DNA from: Mariannaea sp. PMI_226
Taxonomy: Eukaryota > Ascomycota > Sordariomycetes > Hypocreales > Nectriaceae
Direction of reading: 5' to 3'
DNA: 64,000 nt
Assembly: GCA_024336345.1 (NCBI GenBank)
Contig: JANFOG010000002.1
Location: 2,976,001-3,040,000 of the forward strand
Notes under the pieces: model-generated
The model's input: only the letters and a program-made list of their open reading frames with translations
The model's database searches: none
Told to the model about the DNA's origin: nothing
In this document: in pieces, positions 24,553 to 36,294 of the stretch
How the letters are laid out: each line of letters begins with the position of its first letter
Numbering within the stretch: position 1 is the first letter of the stretch
Program-made: the position numbers and the translations under genes

Positions 24553-27369
24553 GTAAGGGGTCCGTCCCGTCCAGACCAGACCAGACAGGGAAGATGGATG
24601 ACTGACTTGCGAGGGACGGAGGACGCGCACGCGTGACGGGGCCAAGTAGAAACACACCGACAAAACAAAAGACCTCACCAAAAAAAAAAAGGGAGAGGGA
24701 CTACGGCCGCCTGTTATGCGGCCATGAAGCACAGTGGAGTTGCGATGGTCAGGCTGAGAAGCCGAATGGTCGGGCGCGGGAGGGCGTGTGCGATAAGTGC
24801 ATGCGGGAGTGTGCGGAAGTCGCATGTAGTTTTTTCCGCAGCCACCCACTGAGGTAGACGGGATTGCGAGTGGAGAAGGAGGCAATCAGATTGGCGAGAG
24901 GCAGGAAGAAAAAGGCGAGAGTCAGGCCATGGCAACATGTCGAGATGCGATATTAGTGAGGGCGACATGGGGGACGGAAGAGGCATTTTACGAAGTAGGT
25001 AGTTCAAGTGTGGTCAGCAGAAGCTGCACGCGGCACGGAGAATGCTCAAGGATATTTTCTTTGAGGCAGGGTATCTTAGTACCGACTGGACGAGGTGGCT
25101 TCCAGGATAATACTGCAGTGAAGCTGAAAGTGCCTCAGATGCTTCCTTACCGTACCTATACGGGAGTTGATATCTGCAGTGAGGATATGGCTGATTTTTA
25201 ACGAGAGATCATCGCCTTGAGGTAGCAACACGATGAATCCTGAGACGGTGATAATACATATTGCCCCGTCCGGAATGGTAACAGCCAGGCCTTTAGATAA
25301 ACTCCATCGTGAAAAGATCATCAATTGTGATCTGAGGTGTGCAGAGCTGCGCTGTATGTGAAGGGAGGGTGTGTAAACGTACGCAGTCCTGTAGGTACAA
25401 TACAGATTGCTGCGTTCAGCCTGTACAGCATCGCGGCACGTCCCCCCATCCGGTTCCTCCGTATCTGAGCTGGATGGTGCAGTGCAGCAGATCCGAAGAA
25501 GCATTGCCCCAGCCCCAGATCTCCTGGTCGAGGCACACCTGATTTGTAGACTACCTCACCAGTCTGGCTGGTGTTTCCCTGAGAGCCCAGCTACGTGTGG
25601 ACGACGACTCTTGGAGCTGAGGCGGCGGCAGCGATAATGCGCTGAGCTTTGTCAGATTCCCGAGGTCAAGCGAAGTTCTGCATGGCTTGCATAGTTGCAT
25701 GAAAGAAAAAATAAATAAATAAATAAGTAATGCATGTACATGCTTCCCAAATCGCCTCAGCATGGCAAAATCTGGAGTAAGCCAGCGGGATGGAGAGAAG
25801 GGTGGGATGGCAGCAAAAGGCGCATCGCAGGCGAGATGGCAGCCCGACTGGCTGTGGTTGCTTCACGATGGGCTGGCTCCCCCTCGGCCACAGCAACGCC
25901 TGCAGCTTTGCACTATAGCCTCCGCGTCGGCTTGGATCTTCTTTACCCCACGACCCATAACGATGAGTCTGCTGAGCAATAGGAAGTCGACCATACGCCC
26001 TAGTGGCCCCAGGCTGCTGCAGTCGAGTGTGTGGTCCAGCCGACGGTTTTAGCAACGGCATCAGGTAAGGCACAGTCCGTTTTTTTTTCTCTCACTCTCT
26101 TCTCGTGTGAAATCTTGATGCCCAACGTCGCTCCCGTGCCCTTCAGTTTTGTTGACGCCGGGCCGGGCCCCAGCCCATGGAGCAGCCGAACCAAAGAAAA
26201 AAAAATGAACCATTGAGACGGTTTGTCCAGTCGTCGAGTTGCAGCCTGCGTTTGCCTCGCCAAGTGCCATTAGCTTTCTTCTCTCTTCAATAGAGGCGGT
26301 TATGGACTGGCTGGACTCGCTGGTTAGGCTTGTACCAAGCACAGAGGTACCCAATCTTCAGTTCCATGCGATAAACTTGGCTGTATGGAGACACAGGGCT
26401 ATTCATGCTGCTAGTTAAGTGACCTTCCCTGCCTCTATGTCCGTAGTATGTAGCATGTACCATGCAATGCTGCAGGGCCAATACTTTTTTTTTCTGCTTT
26501 TATTTTTTTTTCTTTTTCGGGCTGTTCTTTTACTTGCTTTTTCTTGGCCTTCCCCTCCATTTTCGCCGCCCGCGTGTTGGTTCCGGAGATGAACCCCGTC
26601 TCCTCCGTGACCTGCTCTGCCCTCCCTTACAGTCAGCTCAGCCATGACACCACTGAGAGGCAGGCACAGGCTGGAGACAAGTTTGGTCAGGCGTGTGGTG
26701 GTGGCCTTGGTGGGCAGGTTCTCCCCAGCGAGTAGAAAGACATCACAGGCTGTTGTTGACGATGGCCTCATTATTCCGAACACCGCTTTTATATAGATCA
26801 GATCAGGTACGAAAGGGTCATGGCAGCAGGAGCAGCGGTCAAGTGACGCCGAACCACCTCCAGAGCTTATACTGGCTCATGGCAGGACCGCGCAGGCTCC
26901 CATCGTTCACACGAGATCCATAATTGCCGACCAAGGACAAATGGAAGCCGGCGAGGTGCAGTGCCTTGGCTACCACATGAGCGAATCCCTTGCCTGGCAT
27001 CTCATCAGGAATGGTGGTGGAGAGGAGCATGCTCTTCCAAGCTAGGTAGCAAAACCTCAAGTGTTGAGGAATATGTACGATCTTCCCATAGCCCGCTCTG
27101 CCTTGGTTATACTTTGTATGGCCCGGGGGGTTGGTGGTTTGGAGTCAATGTCCTGTCCCGTCCATACATGCATGCATACATCCTACGAGCACATACGTAT
27201 AGTATAGTACGGTATGTACTAGTTACAAGGTTTTGAACATGCCGTCTTTTGACGGATTGACGGGGGGAGGAAGCTCATCGAGAGTGGAGGGCCACAAGCT
27301 GATGAGGGAACGCAAGAGAGTTCAATCATGCTGGTTGCTACGGCCGTACACACATTCGCAGATTCGCAC

Positions 27370-27412
27370 GCACACACACACACACACACATACGCACGCA
27401 CGCGCACACAAA
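27370..27412. repeat. CA/CG-interrupted CA microsatellite
   Basis: Pure CA units from about 27370 to 27390, then a degenerate CACGCACGCG stretch. Confidence 0.9.
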
Positions 27413-28365
27413 CCCAAAGCTCATGAGTCCAATCGATAATTATGCCTTCTACCGTACGAGTTACTACGTACCTACATCATTCCTGCTGTTGGAAAACTCG
27501 TGATGGATGCTGCGGTTGCATCTGCCGCCGCAACCTTTGGTAACTTCTAGTACGTACTTCATAGAGTATCAATGGTGAAAGATCGTGATGAATTGTTGAG
27601 GATTGCGGGCGAATGATTCGCCTACCACTACTTTCTCTTTTCTCCCCCTGGTTTCCTAACCTGACCGATATGTGAGGCCTTCTCAAGCCTGACCAAGGTT
27701 GATCCCCATGACAGGCTCGTGGGTGACCACCTCCACACCCTCACTGGCTGCTGGTGGTTCACTCACTCTCATTGCTTTCTGTCGCTCAAATCACACCTTA
27801 TTATTATCTTCTCCCACACTCAAGCCCTCAAGAAGCTCCCGCTGGACTCACCCCCGCTGATGGGTGCAAATCACACGCCCTTTAGAGACCCGAAGACCCC
27901 AGTCCATCGTGGGTCCTTGGCAAGGCCCCTCCCTCCCCCCCCTCTCTGTGGGTCAATCATCCTCTCAAGAGACATCTCCTGCGTGCCCGAGTCCCAAGAG
28001 CATCGTCGATGTCCCAGTACCGTCATGCTGAGAAACACCGGCTTAAAGTACCTCGGACAGCCAAGTCCGCGACAAGAGCCCTGGCGAATACATAACCAAA
28101 GCAGCTCCTCCTCCTGGACTACCTCGTCTCTATCACGCTTCCCAAAGCAGCAGTCTGTTGATTGAACCCGCTTGACCTGGTCCTGGACGCCCAAGATCTG
28201 GAGTGCAGAAAAAGGAAACAGCAGCAACACCACAAACCACTTATTACGACCAGTACAGCCACCAGCTGAGATCGTGCCCTTTTCTCACACATTATCATCA
28301 CGCCAAAGTTCCCCAGCTCTACCATTTCGGCAACACAACAGTAGTCTGTCAGATCAAATCTAGCT

Positions 28366-29385
28366 GTGAGTATTGGTTGTTCCTTTCTCTCCTCCGGGGG
28401 TTTTCAGCCTCTTTTTGTTTTCGATTGTTCCGATTTTGCACGATTTGCCTTCGCACGGTATCGTTGTCGCTGCCCTCGTCAATTACCGTCACTTCCCGCT
28501 CTCTTAAAACTTCCCGGCATCCCGCCTGCGGCCCCTCCCATCAAGACGGCAACCCTCCTAGTCTAACGGTGTTCTCATCAACCCCGTTTGGGCAGCGCTT
28601 CGTGACCTTTCCAACATCATTCCTTATTTCTTGATTTACCCCATTTTCCCCCTCTCGTCAATATCATCGTCGTCATCATCGCATTCTCCCTTCGAAATTT
28701 GAGAATTTCCTCATACCGCCATCGCCGTGGGCGAAGTGCAACAGCAAGGGGACTAGAAAAAAAAATATCATCCCATCTATGCGTAGTCGCATCCACCCGC
28801 TGCCTTTCCTCTTTGCCCTTGCTTGCTCTTGCTTGGCCTGGCGTTGCCTGCCACTTCCTTCCTCGTCCGACCCCACCCCGCCTGCCCCATTCACACACGC
28901 CAAAGAGAAACGGAAAGAGTCCACGCCCACTTGGCTCAGTCGCTCTATCCCGGTTCCAAATCCCACTCCCACTCCCCCCAAGTCCTACCTTGTCTAGTCC
29001 CGACCTGGTTCCAGCTTCCCCGTCCAAAAGCCCACAACGTTCAAGCGCTCACGCCCTGGTGCCGGTGCCAAAAATACACCAGCCCGTCCGGGCTCTCTTT
29101 CACCGCCGCTCGCACACCAAACATATCACTGACTCCCTCCAAAAAAAAAAGATCATATTATTTCGCGCGCCCCCAACCTCTTCTTACCTTTTTATCTTAC
29201 TTCTCTCACCTTCAAGTTTTTATCTTCTACCTACTGGATCTTCATCTTCACTTTTTCTTTGCTCGTTTTGGCTTCTCTTCTCTGCCGCTTCGACCTTTAC
29301 TTTGTCCTTTCTTTCCTCCTCCCTCTCTACCCCTCTTCTCCTCTTTTGCACACCGCAAACCACACTTTCATCACAGTTGCCAGCA
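28366..29385 (+). promoter_or_regulatory. Long CT-rich leader of the bZIP gene, possibly with a leader intron
   Basis: The 687 bases before the bZIP ATG are stop-free in its frame but contain no in-frame ATG, only near-cognate TTG, and the sequence is CT-rich, so I read it as leader and not protein. A GTGAGT donor-like word sits at 28366-28371 and CAG acceptor-like words just before the ATG (about 29374-29383). A short upstream frame with ATG begins at 28779. A leader intron, or translation control by upstream frames, is possible. Confidence 0.4.
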
Positions 29386-31242
29386 ATGGCTTCAGCATTC
29401 CCCATGCAACACTTCTACCGTAACACTCCTCTGACCGTGGACACACAACACGCACAGAAGGTTTATGACGAAGAGGATCACAGTGTGCTAGACGATAGCA
29501 TCCTTGATCACAGCGCCGGCATCGACTCGGGTCTTGAGCTTTCCCCTCCCATGGCCGATAGCCGTCGAGATTCCTTTGCAGTTGGCCCACCGCTCTTCTC
29601 TCCCAAGACTGAGGATTGGCACTCTATCGATATGCAATCCATCCCTTCCAACAACCCTTTCATGGAGCAGCAACATAGCAACAACCCTTTTATGCGCCTC
29701 GATCACCAGCACAACGCTTTCGCAGCTCCCGGCAGCAACTGGTCTATGGGTGGCTCCGGCACTTGCACTCCACTTCAGCCCTTTGACAGCGTCCCAGCCG
29801 AGTACGACCCTAACGCTTCCATCTTCCAGAGACCCATGCAAGCTCAGACCCCTTTCACCAACCCCGGAAACATGTTCTCTGGACTCCCCGGGCCAAGTCC
29901 GTCACTTCCCACGTCGCCTCACAAGGATTGGATGGCTCCTGGTCAGCAGGGACTCAACAAGAAGATGCGACCTGCTAGCCCCGCCATCCGCTCTCACAAT
30001 GACATGCGCCGAGGTGATGGCATCCGCAAGAAGAACGCTCGCTTCGACATTCCCGCTGAGCGCAACCTGAGCAACATTGATCAGCTCATTGCCCAGTCAA
30101 CGGATGAACAGGAGATCAAGGAACTTAAGCAGCAGAAGCGCTTGCTCCGCAACAGACAGGCCGCTCTTGATTCCCGACAACGCAAGAAGCAGCACACTGA
30201 GCGTCTGGAAGACGAGAAGAAGCAGTACACTGCCATGATTGGCGAGATGGAGGAGGAGATGGGTGACCTTCGTGCCAAGCTTGAGCAACTCCTTATTGAG
30301 AAGCAGTCTTACACCAACTACATTGAGAACCTCAACCTCGAGAAGGAGGAGATGATTCGATCTCACACAATCGAGACTGGTGAGTTGAGGAAGAAGGTCG
30401 GTGTTCTCACTGAGCATGTCCAGCGCCTTGAAAGCAACGCCGTGCCCTCAGCCAACTCGGGTTCCAACACCTTTTCTGGTGCCTACGATGACATGGAGGG
30501 CATGGCTATGGGTGGTGCTTGGGATACCTCCAACTTCCTCAACGAGTACCCCGTCGAGCCTGAAGTCAAGCAGGAGATGGCCGTCGTTCCTGTCAAGAAG
30601 ACCGAAACCGCCACCTTTACAGACAGCAGCGAGAAGCCTGCCGCTCAGGGAGGCCTTCTCTTCATGCTCTTCCTGGTCGGTGCCTTTGTCCTCTCCAGCC
30701 GGTCTACTCCCGCTATCCCTCGAGTCTCCGAGGACGTCAGGGCTGCCTCGGCTACCCTGCTGGACAACGTTCTCAAGGAGGCTGGTGTCAACTCCCACGC
30801 TTCCAGCCTGCAGGCTGCTGCCCCCCAACCATCAGGTGGCGCCAACTGGAACTCCAACTCCATGCCCGTCAACGACATTGTCATGGAAGGTGTTGCCCCT
30901 TCAATGCTCTCTGAGCTTGGCGACGCTTTGACCCAGCCCACGCAGGAGCAGACCAACGAGCAGATCTTCTCCCTTTCCGCTTCTCAATACAATGGCGTCA
31001 ACTCTCAAGACTTCCTCCAGAACGCTCCTGATAGGTCCACGGCCAGTCAGGGACGGCGAAACTTGGCCGATGCTCTTGCGTCGATGCGAAACCCAAGCAA
31101 GCAAAACGGAGCGGCTGATGTGTACACCCGATCTCTTTTGTGGGACCAGATCCCCAGTGAGGTTGTACGGAACTTCGCAAAAATGGTGGCCGAAAGCAAT
31201 AATGCGCAAAACGAGCAGCAACGCAGCGAGGCTAGAGCATGA
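29386..31242 (+). CDS. bZIP transcription factor with C-terminal hydrophobic segment
   Basis: Single-exon gene of 618 residues from the first in-frame ATG (context CAGCAATGG). Residues about 1-220 are Pro/Ser/Asn-rich and contain two N-N-P-F-M repeats. The bZIP basic region is near 248-270, with the N-x7-R signature in N-R-Q-A-A-L-D-S-R. A long coiled coil of leucine/isoleucine heptads runs to about 345. At about 420-438 a hydrophobic run, G-G-L-L-F-M-L-F-L-V-G-A-F-V-L, could span a membrane; about 180 residues follow. DNA binding in the nucleus is clear. The general layout and basic region remind me of the MeaB-type nitrogen regulators of Aspergillus and Fusarium, but I cannot confirm this, so no symbol is given. 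The A-rich run after the stop (31243-31250) is in the trailer. Regulation by membrane retention would be inference. Confidence 0.9.
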   Translation: MASAFPMQHFYRNTPLTVDTQHAQKVYDEEDHSVLDDSILDHSAGIDSGLELSPPMADSRRDSFAVGPPLFSPKTEDWHSIDMQSIPSNNPFMEQQHSNNPFMRLDHQHNAFAAPGSNWSMGGSGTCTPLQPFDSVPAEYDPNASIFQRPMQAQTPFTNPGNMFSGLPGPSPSLPTSPHKDWMAPGQQGLNKKMRPASPAIRSHNDMRRGDGIRKKNARFDIPAERNLSNIDQLIAQSTDEQEIKELKQQKRLLRNRQAALDSRQRKKQHTERLEDEKKQYTAMIGEMEEEMGDLRAKLEQLLIEKQSYTNYIENLNLEKEEMIRSHTIETGELRKKVGVLTEHVQRLESNAVPSANSGSNTFSGAYDDMEGMAMGGAWDTSNFLNEYPVEPEVKQEMAVVPVKKTETATFTDSSEKPAAQGGLLFMLFLVGAFVLSSRSTPAIPRVSEDVRAASATLLDNVLKEAGVNSHASSLQAAAPQPSGGANWNSNSMPVNDIVMEGVAPSMLSELGDALTQPTQEQTNEQIFSLSASQYNGVNSQDFLQNAPDRSTASQGRRNLADALASMRNPSKQNGAADVYTRSLLWDQIPSEVVRNFAKMVAESNNAQNEQQRSEARA

Positions 31243-32970
31243 AAAAAAAAAGGCTGATGCAGAGAAAAGTGTTACGATGATGAGTCTCACGGCTTCTTGT
31301 TTAATTTTGGGGTGTTATTTCTTCTTCTCATTATCTTTTTTCCTTTTATGGCTTTCACCTTGTTTCCTTGAGTCGGCTTTCATATTTCCTTCCTGGAATC
31401 TGGGGGAAGAGCCGCCATACACTTGATGTCGCTCTCGCGCACTCCAGACCTGTTGCTCACGCACCCAAACAGACGGTTTTATTTTCATTTGTCGTTTTCC
31501 TTCTGGATTTCCTACTCTGGGGTCTCTTTTGATTTCCTTACGGATCTAGCAAGCGAGCGAGCATTGTGATATTTTATTTATTTATTTCTTTGGTGTGCTT
31601 TTCATATTTGGGTTTCCCTCTTGTCTCGAATACCAATATTTGTTCGGTTTTCCTTTGCCTGTTCTTTTCTGGGTTTACGGCGAACTTGGAGTGGTGGGCG
31701 GTGCAGGCGGCGGAGCATGGCAGCAGCAATAACGGCAGCCAGCGGCCAGCAAGCGGACAGAATTCTACAAGGTTCCCAAGTCCAATCAGTGTGGACGATG
31801 ACGGGACAGAGTTTTATCATTGGGTGCATTGGAAATGGATGGATTCGGGCAATGGATTCGGCTTGGGACTCGGTTGGTTGGAAGAATGGATGATGGACGG
31901 GACGGACGGTATAGGATGGATGAAGAGATTGAATGATAGGAAGGGGCAAGTTTGCACATGGTCGGTCGTCTGGAGACGATGAGGACGACAACGACGAAAC
32001 GGGCAATGATGATGACGGCATGAATCGTCGATGAACCATCTGGATATGTTTTTGTTATTGGAATTTTCCTTATTATGATTCTCCTTTCTTCTTTCTTTAT
32101 TTTACATTCTTGAGCGACACAGTATCAGCCCCAGGCGGCCTGGTCAGTTGCAGGCACTTATTCTTTGTTTTGATGAATCTACGATGTATGTGGCTATAAC
32201 GAGGTCTACTAGTAGCCTTTTGGAATATTTTAGGTAGCTCTTTGCAAGCCTTTAAAAAGCGAAACATGATGCTTTCCCTCTCTTGTTAATCAAAAATGAT
32301 AGACTAAACTGTTTGAATTGCCTCCCCCATATCTGTGATTGCTTTCATTGTGTGCTTCGTCTGCCATGTGCCAAAGTTGTATGTACTGCGCCTCGAACTT
32401 GCCTTCTCACGGATGCCGAGGATGGGGGCGGAGGGACAGAGAGACGGAGGGACGGAGGCCCTTTGGAAGGATTGCTCACCTTGCAAGACTCGAAAGAAGC
32501 TCGAACTCCTAGTCCGAAGTGCATCAAGCTGGTAGGCAGATACGACTTGGAAGAGGGAGTGGGGGGGAAGGGGGTGTGGTGGGTTGCGAGGGGTGTGTAT
32601 TTGTGTGTGGCTGTCTTCGTTCTGTATGGTAATGGCCCCCAAGAAAAAAAAGGCCCCGGAGAAGACCGTCGTCATCAGACTCAAATTCTGCCCAACAGGA
32701 CAGGGAGAAATACATAACATTGGCAAAAGAGCAGCTCACCATTTTCTGTGTCCCCCTTTGTGATAATGAGGAGACAAGAGGCAACTAAGCCGGCCCCTGG
32801 AGCTTGGACTTTGGGCAGCTCGCTTTTTGCTTGGAGGGGGACCCTTAGGGACTGGGCTGTGTGGTTCGTGGGAGAAGAGGGGGAAAAAAAATTTAGGTTG
32901 TTTTCTTTGGAGGGGTTGATGTCTGAGACATACAGCTTTGTTTCTACACAGGTACGGTGCCTTACGTAAG

Positions 32971-32972
<2 letters not shown>

Positions 32973-33007
<35 letters not shown>
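32973..33007. repeat. AG dinucleotide microsatellite
   Basis: About 17 uninterrupted AG units. The longest pure dinucleotide repeat in the window. Confidence 0.95.
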
Positions 33008-33008
<1 letters not shown>

Positions 33009-33139
33009 GCACACGAGGGGTGAGAAAGGGTGGCTAATCATTTTTCTTATTTTGGTTCCCAACTTTGTTTTGGCACCAAGTTGAGCTGTGCCAATGTCTT
33101 TTTTCCTTAGGTTGGAGGCCTTGTGATGAATAAGTTACG

Positions 33140-33168
33140 TAGGTACTTAGTGTATATGTAAGTACCTA
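33140..33168. repeat. Perfect 10-bp inverted repeat with 9-base loop
   Basis: TAGGTACTTA at 33140-33149 and TAAGTACCTA at 33159-33168. Could extrude a hairpin or bind a dimeric protein; no gene within 1.8 kb. Confidence 0.85.
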
Positions 33169-33502
33169 ATAAATGTGTGGTGTGTGTGAAGGTGTGTGTG
33201 TGCGTGTGCTTGTGCGCGTGTGGGCATACTATCTAGACTATGTAGTAGTCGGACTGGGTTAGAAAGAAGACCATCACCGCTGTTTACAAATAACTTACCG
33301 AATGCCTAAACTAAAGTGTACGCACTAAATAATAATTGGTCTTCCCTACTCCTCGTGCATAGTGCATACGGGACGGGATCAGATGCGGATCGGCCTTCGC
33401 TCCCATCCATTGCCAGCAAAGGTCATCACATCACATCACATCCCATGAGTTTTGTGCATTCGTACGGGTCCCCTTCATCAAGTACCTTGACTTACTATAA
33501 AG

Positions 33503-33532
33503 AATGTATGTACGTATGTATGTATGTATGTA
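33503..33532. repeat. ATGT tetranucleotide repeat
   Basis: About seven units with one substitution (ACGT) near 33511-33514. Confidence 0.9.
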
Positions 33533-36294
33533 CTATGGTATAGACCCAACTTACAGTCGCAGTTGCACTGCACTGCCTGCATGCTACCAAAGCCAAGCCC
33601 CCGAGACTCTCTTTTTATTCGTGTGTGTGTCCTGCCGGATGCAGTATGCAGTAACGTACAGTAAGTAGCAAGGCAGGTTGGGCAACGATGCACGGCATCA
33701 AAACTGGGCGCAAAGGAATTTTTGCCCTGATGTGCCTATTGCATGCCTCTCCTCTCCCGCGTGCCGCACTGCAGGCGACGAACAACTGGCCCTTGTGGTG
33801 GTTGGAGGTAGGGGAACAAGAAAAAAGCAGCACGGATTTCGACCGCGCATGAACATGAACAGGGGGAAGGGGGGAGGGGGGAGAAGTCCCGCTTCTTCTT
33901 TTCCTTCTTTTCTTTTCCTTTCTTTCTTTCCTTGATTACCTTTTTTTTTTTTTTAGTTACTTTTTCTTATTGTTTTTTTTGGTTTATTTGAGGGGAGAGA
34001 CTGAGTGGGTTTTCTTGTTTCCCCTCCATCCCCCCAAAAAAAAAGAAAAAAAGAAGAAAAAAAAGGGAAAAAGAAAAGAAAACGCCATCGCCGTCCTTAA
34101 TGTGATGGAATACCTTAGCTTATTTGCCTACCTTGGTAAGTTGTTGACTACCTTAGCTAGAATAGACTACTTACCTGATACGCTTGATTCTCGCTGCCTC
34201 TTGTCATTCACCCAACCTGCATCCCCCCCTTTGGGATTAGATCATTCCACTTCAGGGAAACTTTGGGTTCGGGCTCGGACTTTGGGCCTGGGAGAGACAG
34301 AGACATGCAGAGAGACATGTAGCTAAAAAATCCTGGACATGGGGTGGGGGGAGGGAAGAAGATGGTGGGGGCGTGAACTGTGTCCCACCTTAACTACCTA
34401 CGTACATAGTATACCGTAGTGCTATTGCAACTTACCTACCGAATATGTACCGTCGACAGAAAATTGGCCTGGATGTCTACCACCTACTTTACGTATGTGT
34501 GTTTTTTTTGACCCGGCTTCCGACGGACTGACGCAGTAAGTATTAGCCAAATCCAACTTTTGTACTGTATCCCTGGCTACCTCTTTATTTATTTATTTTT
34601 TTTTCCTTGATTAGTTAGGCGTTTCTCAAGTCAAAGCTCCCACTTATCGAACTACTATGCAGATCTAGAGCAGGTTTGAATACCTTGGTTACCCAGGCAG
34701 CCATGGCCTTGACTAGATAGGTTTGGAGTCATTCTTGAAGACTAGACGACTGAGGTCAACTTTGTCTACTGTTGACATCAGCCAGCCCATAATTACGGTA
34801 CACCTCTCCAATACTTTGTTTGGTTCGTTACCACCACAGCCCAAAGTCAAGCTCCAGAATAAGCAGATGAGATACTAGCCCTCCAAATAAAAAACCCCGT
34901 TCACATAAAGAACTAAAACAGGACGAATGAAAGAAAAAAAGCATCCTTTGGCCTTTGGCCCTTGGTACAAGAAAAATACCAAACCAAAGGGACGAGCCTA
35001 GAACCCCGCCAGTGGCGGTAGTGGGCAGCTTGTAGCGGTAGTGGTAGCGGTAGTGGTACCTAGCGACAGCGGCGGTGGCACAATAGCGGGTGGAACGGAG
35101 CGGGCGGGCGGGCGGTGGTCATTTATCGGGGCACGCGCCGTGCCGCGCCGCCGCGCCGTACGCCAAAGAACGACCCCGTCCATCCAGTTGCAAGTCTACC
35201 ATGTACTCTTTCTTGTAGCTACGGCACCATCAGGTAGTTGACTAGTACGTAGGTAGTCTACCCTTGCCTTGCTGAAAAGCACCTATCCCCCATGCAGGCA
35301 CGCAACGTTAATAGAAGGGCCAACCAAAAAAACAAATAAAAATAAATAAAAAAAAAAAGGTCAAGGAAAATCAAACCCCAGACAGTGGCTGGTCAGGGAA
35401 AATGGGGGTGACAAATTGGGCACCAACAGGAAAAACAGAAAACATCCAATCAAGGACTGGGAATGCACGCTGCAATGGCAATCCCTTTGTTACACCAGAA
35501 ATAAGGAGTGCGGCCTGGCAAAGATCATGCATACATAGGTTGCATACGAAAGTGGTTGGTGTTGAAGCAAGGTACAGTACATAAGGTGATCAGGTAGAAA
35601 AAAAAGAAAAAAAAAGGCATACACCCAGACATAGAACAAGAGAGAATTTCAAAATAGTAACAAACTGAAGGGCATGATCCCAGACTTGATGATTCCTTGT
35701 CAATTTCATTAATAGCTATTTTGACATCAGGACACAGCCCTTATTATTATCGTAATCATCGTAATCATCATGGAATACGTACTGTAGCTACATACCACCC
35801 CCCAGCACTACAATATACTATGGTAGGCCCAATTGCGTCTCCGCCATGCGTTACTGGCTTCGCTTACAGCTAGATTGCATACAAAATGCGAACAAAGTGA
35901 ACTATCTAGTCTGACCCGCAAGGCGGCCATGCCAAAATAAAAATAAACAATAAAAAAAACCAGACACGTGCGGCATAAGCTGGGGGTGTTGCGTGAAGAC
36001 CTAAACGCTGTGTCTCTAAACAGGAGCCTCAAGCAACATAATAATAGCCAACCGCGTGCATTTACCAAAACTGCAGTTGACAAAAACCACCGTGACATGA
36101 TAGAAGCAAGCCCCCCTTCGCAGCTGGGTGCGACCCCCGCTCGTCTTCGCATCGTCTCATCTTGTGTCATCTTTTTCTTGACCTCAGCTCGCGTTGACCT
36201 CCATCAAGCCCTCCTACACTTAGTCGCTCATGCATCGCCCAGTGATTTTCCTGTTATACGCGGGGGGAGTAGGAGGGTGGGAAATTGTGCGAAA

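Larger units (their letters stand above)
20333..28365. other. Large gene-poor interval (8 kb)
   Basis: No coding region I can support. Contents: T/A-rich tracts, a short minisatellite at 24508-24552 (unit drifting around AAGGACCC), a related CCCAAG repeat at 21712-21750, an 18-bp perfect palindrome at 23629-23646, GT repeats at 22477-22510 and CA repeats at 27370-27412. Open frames of up to about 200 codons (22141-22749 and 24307-24885, minus) are low-complexity or unlike any protein. It could hold non-coding transcripts, which sequence alone cannot show. Confidence 0.55.
31243..36294. other. Gene-poor interval (5 kb)
   Basis: No supported gene. Notable contents are an AG repeat of about 35 bases (32973-33007), an ATGT repeat (33503-33532), a 10-bp perfect inverted repeat around a 9-base loop (33140-33168), long T and A runs near 33941-33954 and 34037-34080, and a TAGCGGTAGTGG-type tandem repeat near 35031-35058. 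The first 700 bases probably include the trailer of the bZIP mRNA. Open frames at 31566-31982 and elsewhere look like chance. Confidence 0.5.

Noticed and set aside
24307..24885. 192-codon minus-strand frame
   Set aside because: Includes the translated minisatellite and shows no domain; chance frame.
28699..29385. N-terminal extension of the bZIP protein
   Set aside because: No in-frame ATG, CT-rich translation with no domain; treated as leader, with a separate note on non-AUG initiation.
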